Origin: Prosthecobacter sp. | GTDB lineage: Bacteria; Verrucomicrobiota; Verrucomicrobiia; Verrucomicrobiales; Verrucomicrobiaceae | NCBI RefSeq assembly: GCF_034366625.1 | Contig: NZ_JAXMIH010000010.1 | Coordinates: 124,001-188,000 of the forward strand | DNA: 64,000 nucleotides | Direction of reading: 5' to 3' | In this document: positions 26,958-35,100 of the stretch, piece by piece | Position numbering within the stretch: position 1 is the stretch's first letter | Layout: every line of letters starts with the position of its first letter | Notes under the pieces: generated by a model | Database searches by the model: none | What the model was told of the DNA's origin: nothing | The model's input: the letters and a program-made list of their open reading frames with translations, nothing else | Position numbers and translations under genes: made by a program

Positions 26958-28127
26958 TCATGATGAGGGCTTGTTCAGACGAGGTTTAGCCGCCCCGTGA
27001 TCCTCCAAGCCGCCCTGCCTTTCAAACCCAGACAACTCCCCAGGCTCGAAACCCAATTCGGCGCTGTTTCGACCGGACCAGATTTCCAGCAGCACCGTGG
27101 TGACGGCGAGAACGGCGGGACCGAGGATGAGACCTGCGGGACCAAATTGGATCAGGCCACCGACCACCGACATGAAAGCGAGTATGGTGTGAAGTTTCAG
27201 CCGTTTGCCCACCAGGATGGGCCGCAGCAGATTGTCGATAGTGCCGACGACAATCAGGCCCCAGAGGGTGAGAATCAGCGCATTCCCATAACTGCCTTCC
27301 AACGTCAGAAGGAGGGCCGCTGGAATCCAAACCACAAAGGCTCCCAACACCGGCACCACAGCCAGCAATGCCATCACCACTCCCCAGAGCATCGGCGCGG
27401 GCAGGCCCAGCCACCAGAACATCAGTCCGCCCAACAGGCCCTGAACGGACGAGACGGTCAGCGTGCCATAGATCGTGGCGTGAATGGTATCGCTGACACG
27501 ACTAAAGATCCGGTCCATTTCCACTCCCGTGAGTGGCGACAGAGACTTGAGCGTCTGCAGCGCTGCACGACGGTCACGGAGGAAAAAGAACAGCAGATAG
27601 AAAGTCAGGCAGAAGTCGATCGCCTGAAGCAGGGAACCCGTGACGATGGAGCCGGCACTGGAACTCAGCCAGATGGCGAAAGACTTGACGGTTCCCGGCA
27701 GGTCGATCTGCTTCTCGATCTTGTCGGCGAGAGGCGCCAGAAGCGGCTGCGCTGCGAAGGTGCGCCGCCACTCGCCTGAGGTCACCTTCGTTTCGATGAG
27801 ATCCGCGCCTTTCGCTGCTTGCACGACGAGCCGCTGCCCCACGAATGTCAGCGGGACGACCACAATCACGCCGATCACCAGGACGGAGACGAAGGCGGCC
27901 AGCCTGGGATGCTTGAGCTTCGACTCGACCCATCGTTGGAACGGCGTGAACAAGACCGCCAGTCCCAGCGCCCACGCCAGCGGGGGTAAAAATGGCACGG
28001 CCAGCCGATAACAGAGATAAATGCCGAAAGCCGTCGCCACCATCAGCACGAGGGTCTGCACGTGGCTGCGTGAGCCCCAGTCATTCGCGATTGGATCAGC
28101 CATCTGCTTGGTTTCTAGTTGGTTCAT
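26958..28127 (-). CDS. AI-2E family transporter (PerM/YdiK type)
   Basis: The 389-residue polytopic protein has the AI-2E family layout: paired N-terminal helices (FLPPLAWALGLAVLFTPFQRWVESKLKH, AAFVSVLVIGVIVVVPLTFVGQ), a soluble middle (about 105-150), and the conserved C-terminal core LLGGLMFWWLGLPAPMLWGVVMALLAVVPVLGAFVVW, GTIDNLLRPILVG and VGGLIQFGPAGLILGPAVLAV. Members export small molecules or act as Na+/H+ antiporters. Two small membrane-protein genes follow upstream on the same strand (28207, 28424). Confidence 0.9.
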   Translation of the reverse strand: MNQLETKQMADPIANDWGSRSHVQTLVLMVATAFGIYLCYRLAVPFLPPLAWALGLAVLFTPFQRWVESKLKHPRLAAFVSVLVIGVIVVVPLTFVGQRLVVQAAKGADLIETKVTSGEWRRTFAAQPLLAPLADKIEKQIDLPGTVKSFAIWLSSSAGSIVTGSLLQAIDFCLTFYLLFFFLRDRRAALQTLKSLSPLTGVEMDRIFSRVSDTIHATIYGTLTVSSVQGLLGGLMFWWLGLPAPMLWGVVMALLAVVPVLGAFVVWIPAALLLTLEGSYGNALILTLWGLIVVGTIDNLLRPILVGKRLKLHTILAFMSVVGGLIQFGPAGLILGPAVLAVTTVLLEIWSGRNSAELGFEPGELSGFERQGGLEDHGAAKPRLNKPSS

Positions 28128-28206
28128 CCTTCAACTGTGGCGAAGGAAGCCGGTCACTTGACGCCAGATCACAGAGCAGCACCGCAGCGGCAAATCGCGG
28201 CCTGCT

Positions 28207-28359
28207 TTATTTGCCGATCAAGAGCATGACACCCGCAACGATGGCGAGAATTGGCACCAGGATGCTGAGCTGGCCGAGGCTGAACCCGAAGGTTCCAATG
28301 AGGCCAACGATGATCAGATAGATGGCAAGCAGGAGCATGCCGAGGTTCTTGGTGTTCAT
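28207..28359 (-). CDS. Two-helix small membrane protein (DUF3096-like)
   Basis: This 50-residue protein (ATG at 28359, stop at 28207) contains two hydrophobic helices joined by a short turn: LGMLLLAIYLIIVGLIGTF and LSILVPILAIVAGVMLLIG. The pattern is that of DUF3096-type proteins, widespread small membrane proteins of unknown function. A good ATG, the stop fitting the second helix, and its place between two other genes of the same strand support it. Confidence 0.65.
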   Translation of the reverse strand: MNTKNLGMLLLAIYLIIVGLIGTFGFSLGQLSILVPILAIVAGVMLLIGK

Positions 28360-28423
28360 GGTTGTGTTGGTTTCTGCTGAGTTCCTGATGGCGATGACGC
28401 CTGGTCAAGGCGCTCGCTGCCGT

Positions 28424-28645
28424 TCAAGCTTTTTTCCCAGCCGTAATCAGCAGCAGGATGCCGCCGACCAGTGCGACACCCCCGACGACGGGTGGCAAGG
28501 GGAAAGTGTGAGTCTCTTCGGTCGTCACCTGGATGGGACCAAGGTCAATGGCCTTCTCCCTGGTCGTGTATGTGAATCCTTGGTAGCCTAACGCAATGAT
28601 GCCGATGGCGATGAGCACGATGCCGACGATGGACTGTGTTTTCAT
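28424..28645 (-). CDS. DUF3185 family small membrane protein
   Basis: The 73-residue protein starts MKTQSIVGIVLIAIGIIALGY (first helix), continues with the characteristic extracytoplasmic segment TTREKAIDLGPIQVTTEETHT, and ends with a second helix (PPVVGGVALVGGILLLITAG). This is the standard DUF3185 layout. Function unknown; such genes often accompany stress-responsive membrane genes. It is likely co-transcribed with 28207 and possibly with the AI-2E transporter gene. Confidence 0.8.
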   Translation of the reverse strand: MKTQSIVGIVLIAIGIIALGYQGFTYTTREKAIDLGPIQVTTEETHTFPLPPVVGGVALVGGILLLITAGKKA

Positions 28646-28911
28646 AAGATTGGAAGGTGGCGGTGTTTAGTCTAACAGGATCGTGCATGCGCACGCCAGA
28701 AAAAAGAAAACGCTGCATGTAACGCGGCAGGTTGGTGACATTCAAGCCGAACCAGCAAACGCACAAGGATGGCAGACTGGTTCGAAAAAAGCGCCGAGAA
28801 GCAGCCGTCGCCCGATGTTAGGCGTAAAAGTCTTGAAGGCCGGTCAGGAGAAGGCGCTCTGAACTTGGCATCCCATCAACCAGCCGCCTGCAACCAACCG
28901 TCTCAAACATC

Positions 28912-29055
28912 ATGAACATCCTCATCATTCTGCTCATTCTCCTGCTTCTCGGCGGCGGCGGTTATGGATTCAGGTCTGGCAACCACTACTTGGGTGGTGG
29001 TGCCAGCCTTATTGTCATCATTCTGATCATCTTGCTCTTGACCGGGCGGATCTAG
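28912..29055 (+). CDS. DUF3309-like small membrane protein
   Basis: The 47-residue protein (ATG at 28912, TAG at 29053) contains a leucine/isoleucine helix (ILIILLILLLLGGGGYG), a glycine-rich turn, and a second helix (GGASLIVIILIILLLTGRI). This matches the DUF3309 pattern (I/L-rich, GGGGYG, GG-L-I-L-L, G-R-I/L). It lies 19 bp upstream of the USP gene on the same strand and is probably its operon partner. The 265 bp between 28646 and 28911 hold no gene that I can support. Confidence 0.65.
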   Translation: MNILIILLILLLLGGGGYGFRSGNHYLGGGASLIVIILIILLLTGRI

Positions 29056-29074
29056 CCTCTTTAGGCTCACAACT

Positions 29075-29533
29075 ATGAAAACCATCGTGGCCTTGGTCGA
29101 TCTTTCCGATCTCACCTTCAAAGTGCTCAAGCAGGCGCACGCGCTGGCCACGGCATTCAACAGCCAGGTGATCATCCTGCATGTGGTGGCGAAGGAACCC
29201 GTGGTCGTCGATGTGGGACTTGTCTCACCCATGATCATGCAGGATCCCTCCCCGGAATTGGTCCAGAAGCACTACGCGCAGCTCCTGGAGATGCGCGATT
29301 CCCTGGTTAAATTCGGCGTGCGTGCCTCCGTCCAGCAACTGGAAGGGGCCAGCGTGGAGGCGGTGCTCGCAGAAACCAAGAAGTGCCACGCCGATCTGAT
29401 CATTCTCGGATCGCATCATCACAGCACGTTTTACAGGCTGCTCGTCGGCAGCGTCGCGGATGATGTTTTGAAGCGCGCCCATTGTCCGGTGCTGGTGGTC
29501 CCGAGCGAGGTGGATGCTCCGGGGCAAAAGTAA
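29075..29533 (+). CDS. Universal stress protein, single domain
   Basis: The 152-residue protein is a complete USP domain: TIVALVDLSDLTFKVLKQAHALATAF, the long loop EPVVVDVGLVSPMIMQDPSPELVQKHYAQLLEMRD and the ATP loop GSHHHSTFYRLLVGSVADDVLKRAHCPVLVV. It replaces the first glycine-x2-glycine of the canonical loop with G-S-H-H-H-S, so nucleotide binding may be weakened. Part of this gene (codons around 70-95, containing DSLVKFGVRA) has a decayed second copy at 33748-33846. The CHAD gene follows 12 bp downstream. Confidence 0.9.
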   Translation: MKTIVALVDLSDLTFKVLKQAHALATAFNSQVIILHVVAKEPVVVDVGLVSPMIMQDPSPELVQKHYAQLLEMRDSLVKFGVRASVQQLEGASVEAVLAETKKCHADLIILGSHHHSTFYRLLVGSVADDVLKRAHCPVLVVPSEVDAPGQK

Positions 29534-29545
29534 TTCTCCGGTGGT

Positions 29546-30403
29546 ATGGCCACGGCACGTTCATCCGCAGCTTCGCCGCCAGAGCAGAGGCTGCGGCAGG
29601 TCTTGCTGTCGATCTCGCGACAGGCGGAACGCGATCTGATGCTGCTGTCGTCACGTCATCCGCACACGCGCATCCACGCGCTGCGTGTACGCATGAAAAA
29701 ACTGCGCGCCATCCTGCGGCTGATCGCGCCGGGGTTGGCACCGGCCACGATCAAAGCCATCCGGCGCAGCATGCGCGTACTCAAGCAGGCCTTTGCCATG
29801 CATCGCGATCAGCATGTGCTCAATGCGCTGCTCGCTGAACTCGGTGAGGGCGACGTCGTCTGCCACAAGGAATGCATCGCTCCTGAGAATGGCGATGGTC
29901 CCAATGGACTGCCGGGACCAGCACAGCTTCGCAGGCTGAAGGCAACGGCCCATGCGCTCACCCGACGCCTGCAGACCATGACGCTGCGCCCCCTGGCCTG
30001 GGATGACATCGCCACGGCTTATGCCCGCCGTTATGCGAAAGCCCGCCAGTGGTTCCGGCGCTGCGAGCGCAAGCCGTCAGCGGCTCGCTTGCATCGTTGG
30101 CGCTCACCGGTGAAGGATCATTACTTCCAGTCGCTTCTCGTGCTGCGTGATCGGCGTCATCTCAGCGCCTCGCGCAAGCTCGGCAGTTTGCTTGGCCAGA
30201 TCCATGACCTCGCCATGCTGCGAGAGCATTACTCCCACGGCTCTTCCGACCGCCTGGCCCGCGCCATCCACCGCCAGATGAAGACTCTGCGCGCCCGCAT
30301 CTTCCGCAAGGCGCGGCATCTGTTTGCACTCACACCCGGAAAGATCGCACGCCAGACGCGCGCTGCGCACAAGATCGGAGCCAAGGACGCCATCGAAGGC
30401 TGA
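29546..30403 (+). CDS. CHAD domain protein
   Basis: The 285-residue, strongly basic protein fits the CHAD domain (conserved histidine alpha-helical domain). Residues 15-60 have RQVLLSISRQAERDLMLL and HTRIHALRVRMKKLRAILRL, the signature H-x2-R-x2-x-K-x-L-R. Later helices (KDHYFQSLLVLRDRRHLSASRKLGSLLGQIHDLAMLREHY) give the second half with D-H/D-L-x-x-L-x-x-H. CHAD domains bind polyphosphate through their conserved basic and His residues. There is no fused CYTH domain. The gene is closely coupled to the USP gene upstream, in keeping with a stress or phosphate role. Confidence 0.88.
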   Translation: MATARSSAASPPEQRLRQVLLSISRQAERDLMLLSSRHPHTRIHALRVRMKKLRAILRLIAPGLAPATIKAIRRSMRVLKQAFAMHRDQHVLNALLAELGEGDVVCHKECIAPENGDGPNGLPGPAQLRRLKATAHALTRRLQTMTLRPLAWDDIATAYARRYAKARQWFRRCERKPSAARLHRWRSPVKDHYFQSLLVLRDRRHLSASRKLGSLLGQIHDLAMLREHYSHGSSDRLARAIHRQMKTLRARIFRKARHLFALTPGKIARQTRAAHKIGAKDAIEG

Positions 30404-30469
30404 GCAGGCCCGCTCAGAGCGTGGCAGGATCAATCTGTTACCTCATTCCAACTTCAACCACCACCCACC

Positions 30470-30754
30470 ATGCTCGCCAAATTTGACATCGAATACGTGA
30501 TCCATCCTCATCACAACAAGCGCGTGGACACTCACCGCACGGACGACCCGGTGGAAGCCGAGGACTTCCTCATGAACCTGCTGGCTTCGGGGGCCAGGGT
30601 CAATGCGATCAAACATGAAGGAGTCGAACTTGCGCAGAAACAATCAGATCAAATGATTCATGTGGCGGCGGAGCGTCTGGCCTCGCGTGTGCTGGGCAGA
30701 TCTCTCGATCTGGACTCGGTCGAGGTGAAGCATCGCTTCGGTTTCGCGGCCTGA
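30470..30754 (+). CDS. Small hypothetical protein
   Basis: The 94-residue soluble protein starts [38 protein letters not shown], then [35 protein letters not shown]. It looks like a mixed beta-alpha domain with a typical stop and good codon use, but no family was recognised. It lies between the CHAD gene (66 bp) and the PAS kinase gene on the same strand, so it may belong to the same stress and signalling series. Confidence 0.6.
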   Translation: MLAKFDIEYVIHPHHNKRVDTHRTDDPVEAEDFLMNLLASGARVNAIKHEGVELAQKQSDQMIHVAAERLASRVLGRSLDLDSVEVKHRFGFAA

Positions 30755-30857
30755 TCGTTTTCATCCACGCGCACACAGGATGAGCCAGCCATCAGCCAGC
30801 GGTCGCCTCACTTTCCAGTGGATGGCGGTCCCGGTTGCCGTCAGACTGTCACCTCGA

Positions 30858-32132
30858 ATGACTGACTACTCCCGCATGACCAAGGCTGAGCTGATCGAGC
30901 GGCTCAAGCGCATCGAAGCCATCCCTGATGCGGCGGCTCATCTGCCTGACGATGAACCGACAAACGGGCAGCTTGTCCTGGTCAATGAGTTGATGGACCT
31001 GAAAGCGGCGCTGGATGCCCACTCCATCGTGGCCACCACGGATGCGCGCGGAGTCATCACCTATGTGAATGACAAATTCTGCGAGATCTCCCAATACAAC
31101 CGCAGTGAGCTGCTGGGACAGGACCACCGCATCATCAACTCCGGTCATCATCCGAAGGAGTTCTTCCACGACCTGTGGAGCACCATCGGCCACGGGAAAA
31201 TCTGGAAGGGTGAAATCCGCAACCGCGCCAAGGACGGCAGCATCTACTGGGTGCATACGACGATTTTTCCGTTCGTGGACGCAGCGGGCAAACCCCAGCA
31301 GTACATCGCCATCCGCACGGACATCACGCAGCGGAAGCGCGATGAGGAGAAGCTCGCCGAGCTGGCGCAGTCGCTCGCGGAAAAGAACAAGGAGCTGGAG
31401 GCCATCGTGTATGTGGCGTCGCACGATCTGCGCTCGCCACTGGTGAACATCCAGGGCTTCAGCCGGGAGCTGATGCGGACCTGCGACGGCCTGCGCAAGG
31501 CGCTGGATGCGGCGCCAGGGGCAGCCGTGCCGAAGGCTGATCTGCGGACGGCCTTGGAGGAGGACATCCCCGAGTCGCTTGGCTTCATCCAGGCGGGTGT
31601 GTCTAAAATTGACTCGTTGCTGGCCGGCCTGCTGCGCTTCTCACGGCTGGGCCGTGCGGCGCTCACCATCGAGCGTCTGTCCATGCAGGAGATGCTCAGG
31701 CAAATCGCCCACGCCATGGAGTTCCAGCTCCAGCAGGCCGGTGCGCAGCTCGACATCGGCGAGCTGCCCGACTGCCGTGGCGATGCCACGCAGATCAACC
31801 AGGTCTTCTCCAACCTCCTCGACAACGCGATCAAGTATCTCGACCCCGCACGGCCGGGGCGCATCCGTGTGAGCGGGCGGGTGGAGGGGGCGCAGGTGAT
31901 TTATGAGGTGAGTGACAACGGCATCGGCATCGCGCCCGCACACCAGCAGAAGGCCTTCGAGATTTTTCACCGGCTGAACCCCGCGCACAGCACTGGAGAG
32001 GGCCTCGGCCTCACCATTGCCCAGCGCATCCTGGAGCGGCTGGACGGCAAGATCTGGGTCGAATCCGTCACCAACGAAGGCAGCACTTTTTTTGTCAGCT
32101 TGCCAGCCATGCCCAACAAGACTAAACGATGA
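30858..32132 (+). CDS. PAS-domain sensor histidine kinase
   Basis: From the ATG at 30858 ([16 protein letters not shown]) the product is 424 residues; an ATG 26 codons upstream also exists. No membrane segments are present, so it senses inside the cell. A leading coiled stretch precedes a PAS/PAC domain (about 55-175: [55 protein letters not shown]). The dimerisation box has the phosphorylated His in [16 protein letters not shown] (about 205). The HATPase domain (about 300-420) has N-x3-N ([10 protein letters not shown]), DNGIGI and GEGLGLTIA. Its stop overlaps the response-regulator start (ATGA). Confidence 0.93.
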   Translation: MTDYSRMTKAELIERLKRIEAIPDAAAHLPDDEPTNGQLVLVNELMDLKAALDAHSIVATTDARGVITYVNDKFCEISQYNRSELLGQDHRIINSGHHPKEFFHDLWSTIGHGKIWKGEIRNRAKDGSIYWVHTTIFPFVDAAGKPQQYIAIRTDITQRKRDEEKLAELAQSLAEKNKELEAIVYVASHDLRSPLVNIQGFSRELMRTCDGLRKALDAAPGAAVPKADLRTALEEDIPESLGFIQAGVSKIDSLLAGLLRFSRLGRAALTIERLSMQEMLRQIAHAMEFQLQQAGAQLDIGELPDCRGDATQINQVFSNLLDNAIKYLDPARPGRIRVSGRVEGAQVIYEVSDNGIGIAPAHQQKAFEIFHRLNPAHSTGEGLGLTIAQRILERLDGKIWVESVTNEGSTFFVSLPAMPNKTKR

Positions 32133-32581
32133 GCATGACTCAGGAAGTAGTGATCATCATCGCGGAAGACGACGCCGGTCACGCCAGACTCATCGAGAAA
32201 AACTTGGGGCGGGTGGGTCTGCACAATCCCATTCAGTTCTTCGAGAACGGCCAGGAGGTGCTCGATTTCCTCTTCCGCCGCGGCCCCGGCCCGCACCGCA
32301 AGAGCGACACGGCCTACCTGCTGATGCTGGACATCCGCATGCCGAAGGTGGACGGCGTGGAGACGCTGCGGCAGGTCAAGGAAGACGATTCCTTGCGCAA
32401 GCTGCCCGTCATCATGCTCACCACCACGGACGACCCGCGTGAGATCCAGCGCTGCCACCAGTTGGGTTGCAACAGCTACATCGTCAAGCCGGTGGACTAC
32501 GACAAGTTCGCCGAGGCCATCAAGCAGCTCGGCATGTTCGTGTCCCTCGTGCAGGTGCCTGAGATCAACGGCAAGCCCTGA
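32129..32581 (+). CDS. Single-domain response regulator (Rcp1-like)
   Basis: The 150-residue protein is a stand-alone receiver. The acidic pair is in [17 protein letters not shown], the phospho-acceptor Asp in [16 protein letters not shown] (about 65), Thr/Ser in [10 protein letters not shown] and the Lys in [13 protein letters not shown]. It has the long loop [14 protein letters not shown] before the acceptor strand, typical of Rcp1/phytochrome-type regulators. No output domain, so it passes phosphate or acts by protein contact. It overlaps the upstream PAS kinase by 4 bp. A decayed copy of its C-terminal third lies at 34981-35093. Confidence 0.93.
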   Translation: MSMTQEVVIIIAEDDAGHARLIEKNLGRVGLHNPIQFFENGQEVLDFLFRRGPGPHRKSDTAYLLMLDIRMPKVDGVETLRQVKEDDSLRKLPVIMLTTTDDPREIQRCHQLGCNSYIVKPVDYDKFAEAIKQLGMFVSLVQVPEINGKP

Positions 32582-32588
32582 CCTCGCC

Positions 32589-33716
32589 ATGTCCGCCACG
32601 CATCCGCCTGTCACGATCCTGGTGGTGGATGATGATCCGGGGCTGACGCGTCTGATCGAGCGCGAACTCCGGCGGGAAGGCTATCAAACTGCTGCCGCCG
32701 GTTCGGGCAAGGAGGCCACCGGCTGGTTGCAGCAGCACCGCGCGGATCTTCTTCTGCTCGATTTGAAACTGCCGGACATCGAAGGCCCGGCGCTCATTGA
32801 GGCGATGGCAGCCATGGGCCGCTCCGTGCCCTTCATCATCATCACCGGCCAGGGGGATGAACGCGTGGCGGTGGACATGATGAAGCGCGGCGCGCTCGAC
32901 TACCTGGTCAAGGACGTGAACTTCATCGAGTTCGTGCCCACGGTGGTCCGGCGCGCGCTGGCAAGGCTGGAGGAGCAGGCGCGTTTTGCCGCCGCTGAAG
33001 AGGACCGCCAGCGGCTGGAGCGGGAAATCCTCCAGATCAGCGAGCGTGAGCAGCAGCGCATCGGCCGGGATTTGCATGACGATCTGGGCCAGCAGCTCGC
33101 CGGCCTGAGCATCTTGACCACCGTACTGACGCGCACCCTGGCCGGGCGTGCCGCGCCCGAGGTGCCCGCCGCCGCCAAGATCTCAGACCTTTTGAAAGAG
33201 GCGGTCGCCATGACCCGCCGCCTGGCCCGCGGGCTCCACCCCGTGGCCCCGGAGCCGGATGGCTTGGTGTCGGCCTTGCATGATCTGGCCGCACGCATGA
33301 CCGGCCTGTTCCACATCGACTGCCAGTTCGATTGCCCCACGGCGGTTCAGGTGAATGACAACACCACGGCCACCCACCTCTACCGCATCGCCCAGGAGGC
33401 CGTCAGCAACGCCGTCAAACACGGTCACGCGCGGCAGGTGCGCATCGGCCTGTCGTCCGACGCAGAAACCCTCACGCTCACGGTGAAGGATGACGGCGGC
33501 GGCATCAGCGGACTCGATCCCCAGCGGCAGGGCATGGGCCTGCGCATCATGCATTACCGTGCCGACATGATCGGCGCCAGGGTGTCCATCGCGAATCAAA
33601 CGAGCGGCGGCACCTGCGTCACCTGCACACTTCCCATGCCTCCGCCCGCCGTGCCAACCGCAGCTCCTCATGGCCGCAAGGCCGCACGCAAAGCCCCGGT
33701 CATGGCTAAAAAGTGA
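32589..33716 (+). CDS. Receiver-NarL-type histidine kinase hybrid
   Basis: From the ATG at 32589 the product is 375 residues. An N-terminal receiver (1-125: ILVVDDDPGLTRLIERELR, LLLDLKLPDIEGP, IIITGQGDERVAVDMMKRGALDYLVKDVNF) feeds into a HisKA_3 dimerisation domain (EREQQRIGRDLHDDLGQQLAGLSIL, phosphorylated His about 160) and a HATPase_c domain (HLYRIAQEAVSNAVKHG, VKDDGGGISG, QGMGLRIMHYRADMIGA). The tail is basic (GRKAARKAPVMAKK). The architecture suggests a cytoplasmic kinase controlled by receiver phosphorylation. Its closest relative here is the 35101 gene. Confidence 0.93.
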   Translation: MSATHPPVTILVVDDDPGLTRLIERELRREGYQTAAAGSGKEATGWLQQHRADLLLLDLKLPDIEGPALIEAMAAMGRSVPFIIITGQGDERVAVDMMKRGALDYLVKDVNFIEFVPTVVRRALARLEEQARFAAAEEDRQRLEREILQISEREQQRIGRDLHDDLGQQLAGLSILTTVLTRTLAGRAAPEVPAAAKISDLLKEAVAMTRRLARGLHPVAPEPDGLVSALHDLAARMTGLFHIDCQFDCPTAVQVNDNTTATHLYRIAQEAVSNAVKHGHARQVRIGLSSDAETLTLTVKDDGGGISGLDPQRQGMGLRIMHYRADMIGARVSIANQTSGGTCVTCTLPMPPPAVPTAAPHGRKAARKAPVMAKK

Positions 33717-33747
33717 GGGATCGCTCCCGCTGAGCATCGGTCACCGG

Positions 33748-33846
33748 CATCGCGAGGCACTCTTGGAATCAAGCGATTCCCTGGTCAAGTTCGGCGTCCG
33801 CGCAGCCGAACTTCAGATGCCTGTCGCAGTGAAGCATTGCCAGCAG
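33748..33846 (+). pseudogene. Decayed fragment of a universal stress protein gene
   Basis: Reading from 33748, codons give HREALLESSDSLVKFGVRAA and a few more related residues, which match HYAQLLEMRDSLVKFGVRAS of the intact USP gene at 29075; at DNA level the 17-base core GATTCCCTGGT..AAGTTCGG is nearly identical. Neither the N-terminal DFS segment nor the ATP loop is present, so only about 30 codons remain. It occupies the gap between the kinase gene and the LuxR regulator gene. Confidence 0.7.
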
Positions 33847-33867
33847 CTCACTGCCGGCCCGCGCCTT

Positions 33868-33921
33868 CTCCGCCGATTACTGAGAAGCAAAGAGAGATTT
33901 TGCCAATTGCCGGATTTTGCC
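33868..33921 (+). promoter_or_regulatory. Copy A of shared dyad element
   Basis: A degenerate dyad CTCCGCCGATTACTGAG (33868-33884) is followed after exactly 15 bp by TTGCCAATTGCCGG and ATTTTGCC. The same order and spacing recur at 37496 and 39702, and with 13 bp at 34796. It lies 104 bp before the LuxR regulator start. Probably an operator-promoter; the factor is unknown. Confidence 0.55.
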
Positions 33922-34025
33922 TCACTCGACACGCTCGCCGCCATGCACTCACAGCATCTTCATTCACCATCCACAGACGGGACGGAACAAAAACGGCCGG
34001 ACGAAACCCCAACCCTTGAACACCC

Positions 34026-34703
34026 ATGAGCACGATCACTGTCCTGCTGGCTGATGACCACGCCATTGTACGCGAAGGTCTGCGGGCCTTTTTGAACCGG
34101 GAAGACGACATCGAAGTCGTCGGCGAAGCGGAGAACGGTCGCCGGGCGGTGACGCTGGTCGGCAAGCTCTGTCCCGATGTGGTCGTCATGGACCTCAGCA
34201 TGCCGCTGCTCAATGGCATGGAAGCGACGCGACAGGTACGCCAGACCTCACCCTCGACCAAGGTGCTTGTGCTCTCCGCACACAGTGACGACGCTTACGT
34301 TGAGCAGGTCATGGCGTTCGGCGCAGCAGGCTACCTGAACAAACAAACTTCCGTCCATGAGCTGCCTGCTGCGATCCGGGAGGTTCACCAAGGCCGTCCC
34401 TTCTACAGTCCCATCATTTCGAAGCGCCTCAGCGCTCATGACGCGAAGGCCCGTGCTCGAAGCGAGTTTGCCAGGAAGAAAGCCGCCCTCCTGAAGTCGC
34501 GCGAAATGGAGGTGCTGCAACTCATCGCGGAGGGCAAGGCCAACAAGGAGTCCGCAGCGGAGCTGCAGATCAGCACCAAGACCATCGAGAAGCACCGGCA
34601 AAGCCTCATGCACAAACTCAATATCCACAATACCGCCGGACTGACCCGCTACGCGGTCGCCGCAGGCATCGTCGAGAGCAGCGTGCAGGTGACCATTCTA
34701 TAG
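34026..34703 (+). CDS. NarL/FixJ-family response regulator (LuxR-type HTH)
   Basis: The 225-residue protein has a receiver domain (1-125: VLLADDHAIVREGLRAFL, acceptor Asp in VVVMDLSMPLLNGMEA, about 55; switch Ser/Thr in VLVLSAHSDD; Lys in YLNKQTS) and a C-terminal LuxR-type helix-turn-helix (about 155-215: SREMEVLQLIAEGKANKESA then TKTIEKHRQSLMHKLNI). It is the expected partner of the receiver-kinase at 32589, from which it is separated by the USP fragment and dyad element A. Confidence 0.94.
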   Translation: MSTITVLLADDHAIVREGLRAFLNREDDIEVVGEAENGRRAVTLVGKLCPDVVVMDLSMPLLNGMEATRQVRQTSPSTKVLVLSAHSDDAYVEQVMAFGAAGYLNKQTSVHELPAAIREVHQGRPFYSPIISKRLSAHDAKARARSEFARKKAALLKSREMEVLQLIAEGKANKESAAELQISTKTIEKHRQSLMHKLNIHNTAGLTRYAVAAGIVESSVQVTIL

Positions 34704-34795
34704 AGCCAGGGCCAGCGGCGGCGGAGTGCCCGGCCTCGCACTCGACCTGGACCCCCCGCCTGATTCAGCCGTCTCAGAGAAAACTCGCAGACCGT

Positions 34796-34840
34796 CTCAG
34801 CCGTTGGCTGGGACGCGAAGTGTCCCTGCCGCGTTGTGGG
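34796..34840 (+). promoter_or_regulatory. Copy B of shared dyad element
   Basis: CTCAGCCGTTGGCTGGG (34796-34812) forms a 6-5-6 dyad with one arm mismatch, followed after 13 bp by CTGCCGCGTTGTGGGG. It lies upstream of the RR remnant and about 290 bp before the second receiver-kinase. Another CTCAG word occurs just upstream (34774-34778). Confidence 0.5.
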
Positions 34841-34980
34841 GACGGCGTGGGAGGTTAATCTGGCGGCATGAGTCTGAACATGAAGCGTGAACCCGCATGG
34901 CGCGGTCCGGCGGTGCGGCTTCCGCACCTGCGGGGGCTGTTCATTGGCTTTTGCAAATGCGCCAGTCTCCCGTAGCGATG

Positions 34981-35093
34981 CAGACCATGAAACATCACGC
35001 GAGATCGAGCGCTGCCACCTGCGGGGCTGCAACCGTTGCAGCGCGAGTCCGGCGGGCTGCGACAAGTGCGCCGAGATCAACGGCAAGCCCTGA
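34981..35093 (+). pseudogene. Decayed remnant of the single-domain response regulator
   Basis: Codons give SREIERCHLRGCNRCSASPA then GCDKCAEINGKP and a stop. They align with [26 protein letters not shown] and EINGKP, the C-terminal part of the intact regulator at 32129. The last 22 bases, including the stop and following C, are identical to 32560-32582. An internal deletion has joined the DKxAE segment to the EINGKP end. No receiver active site remains. It precedes the 35101 kinase exactly as the intact regulator precedes its own kinase. Confidence 0.8.
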
Positions 35094-35100
35094 CGATCCC

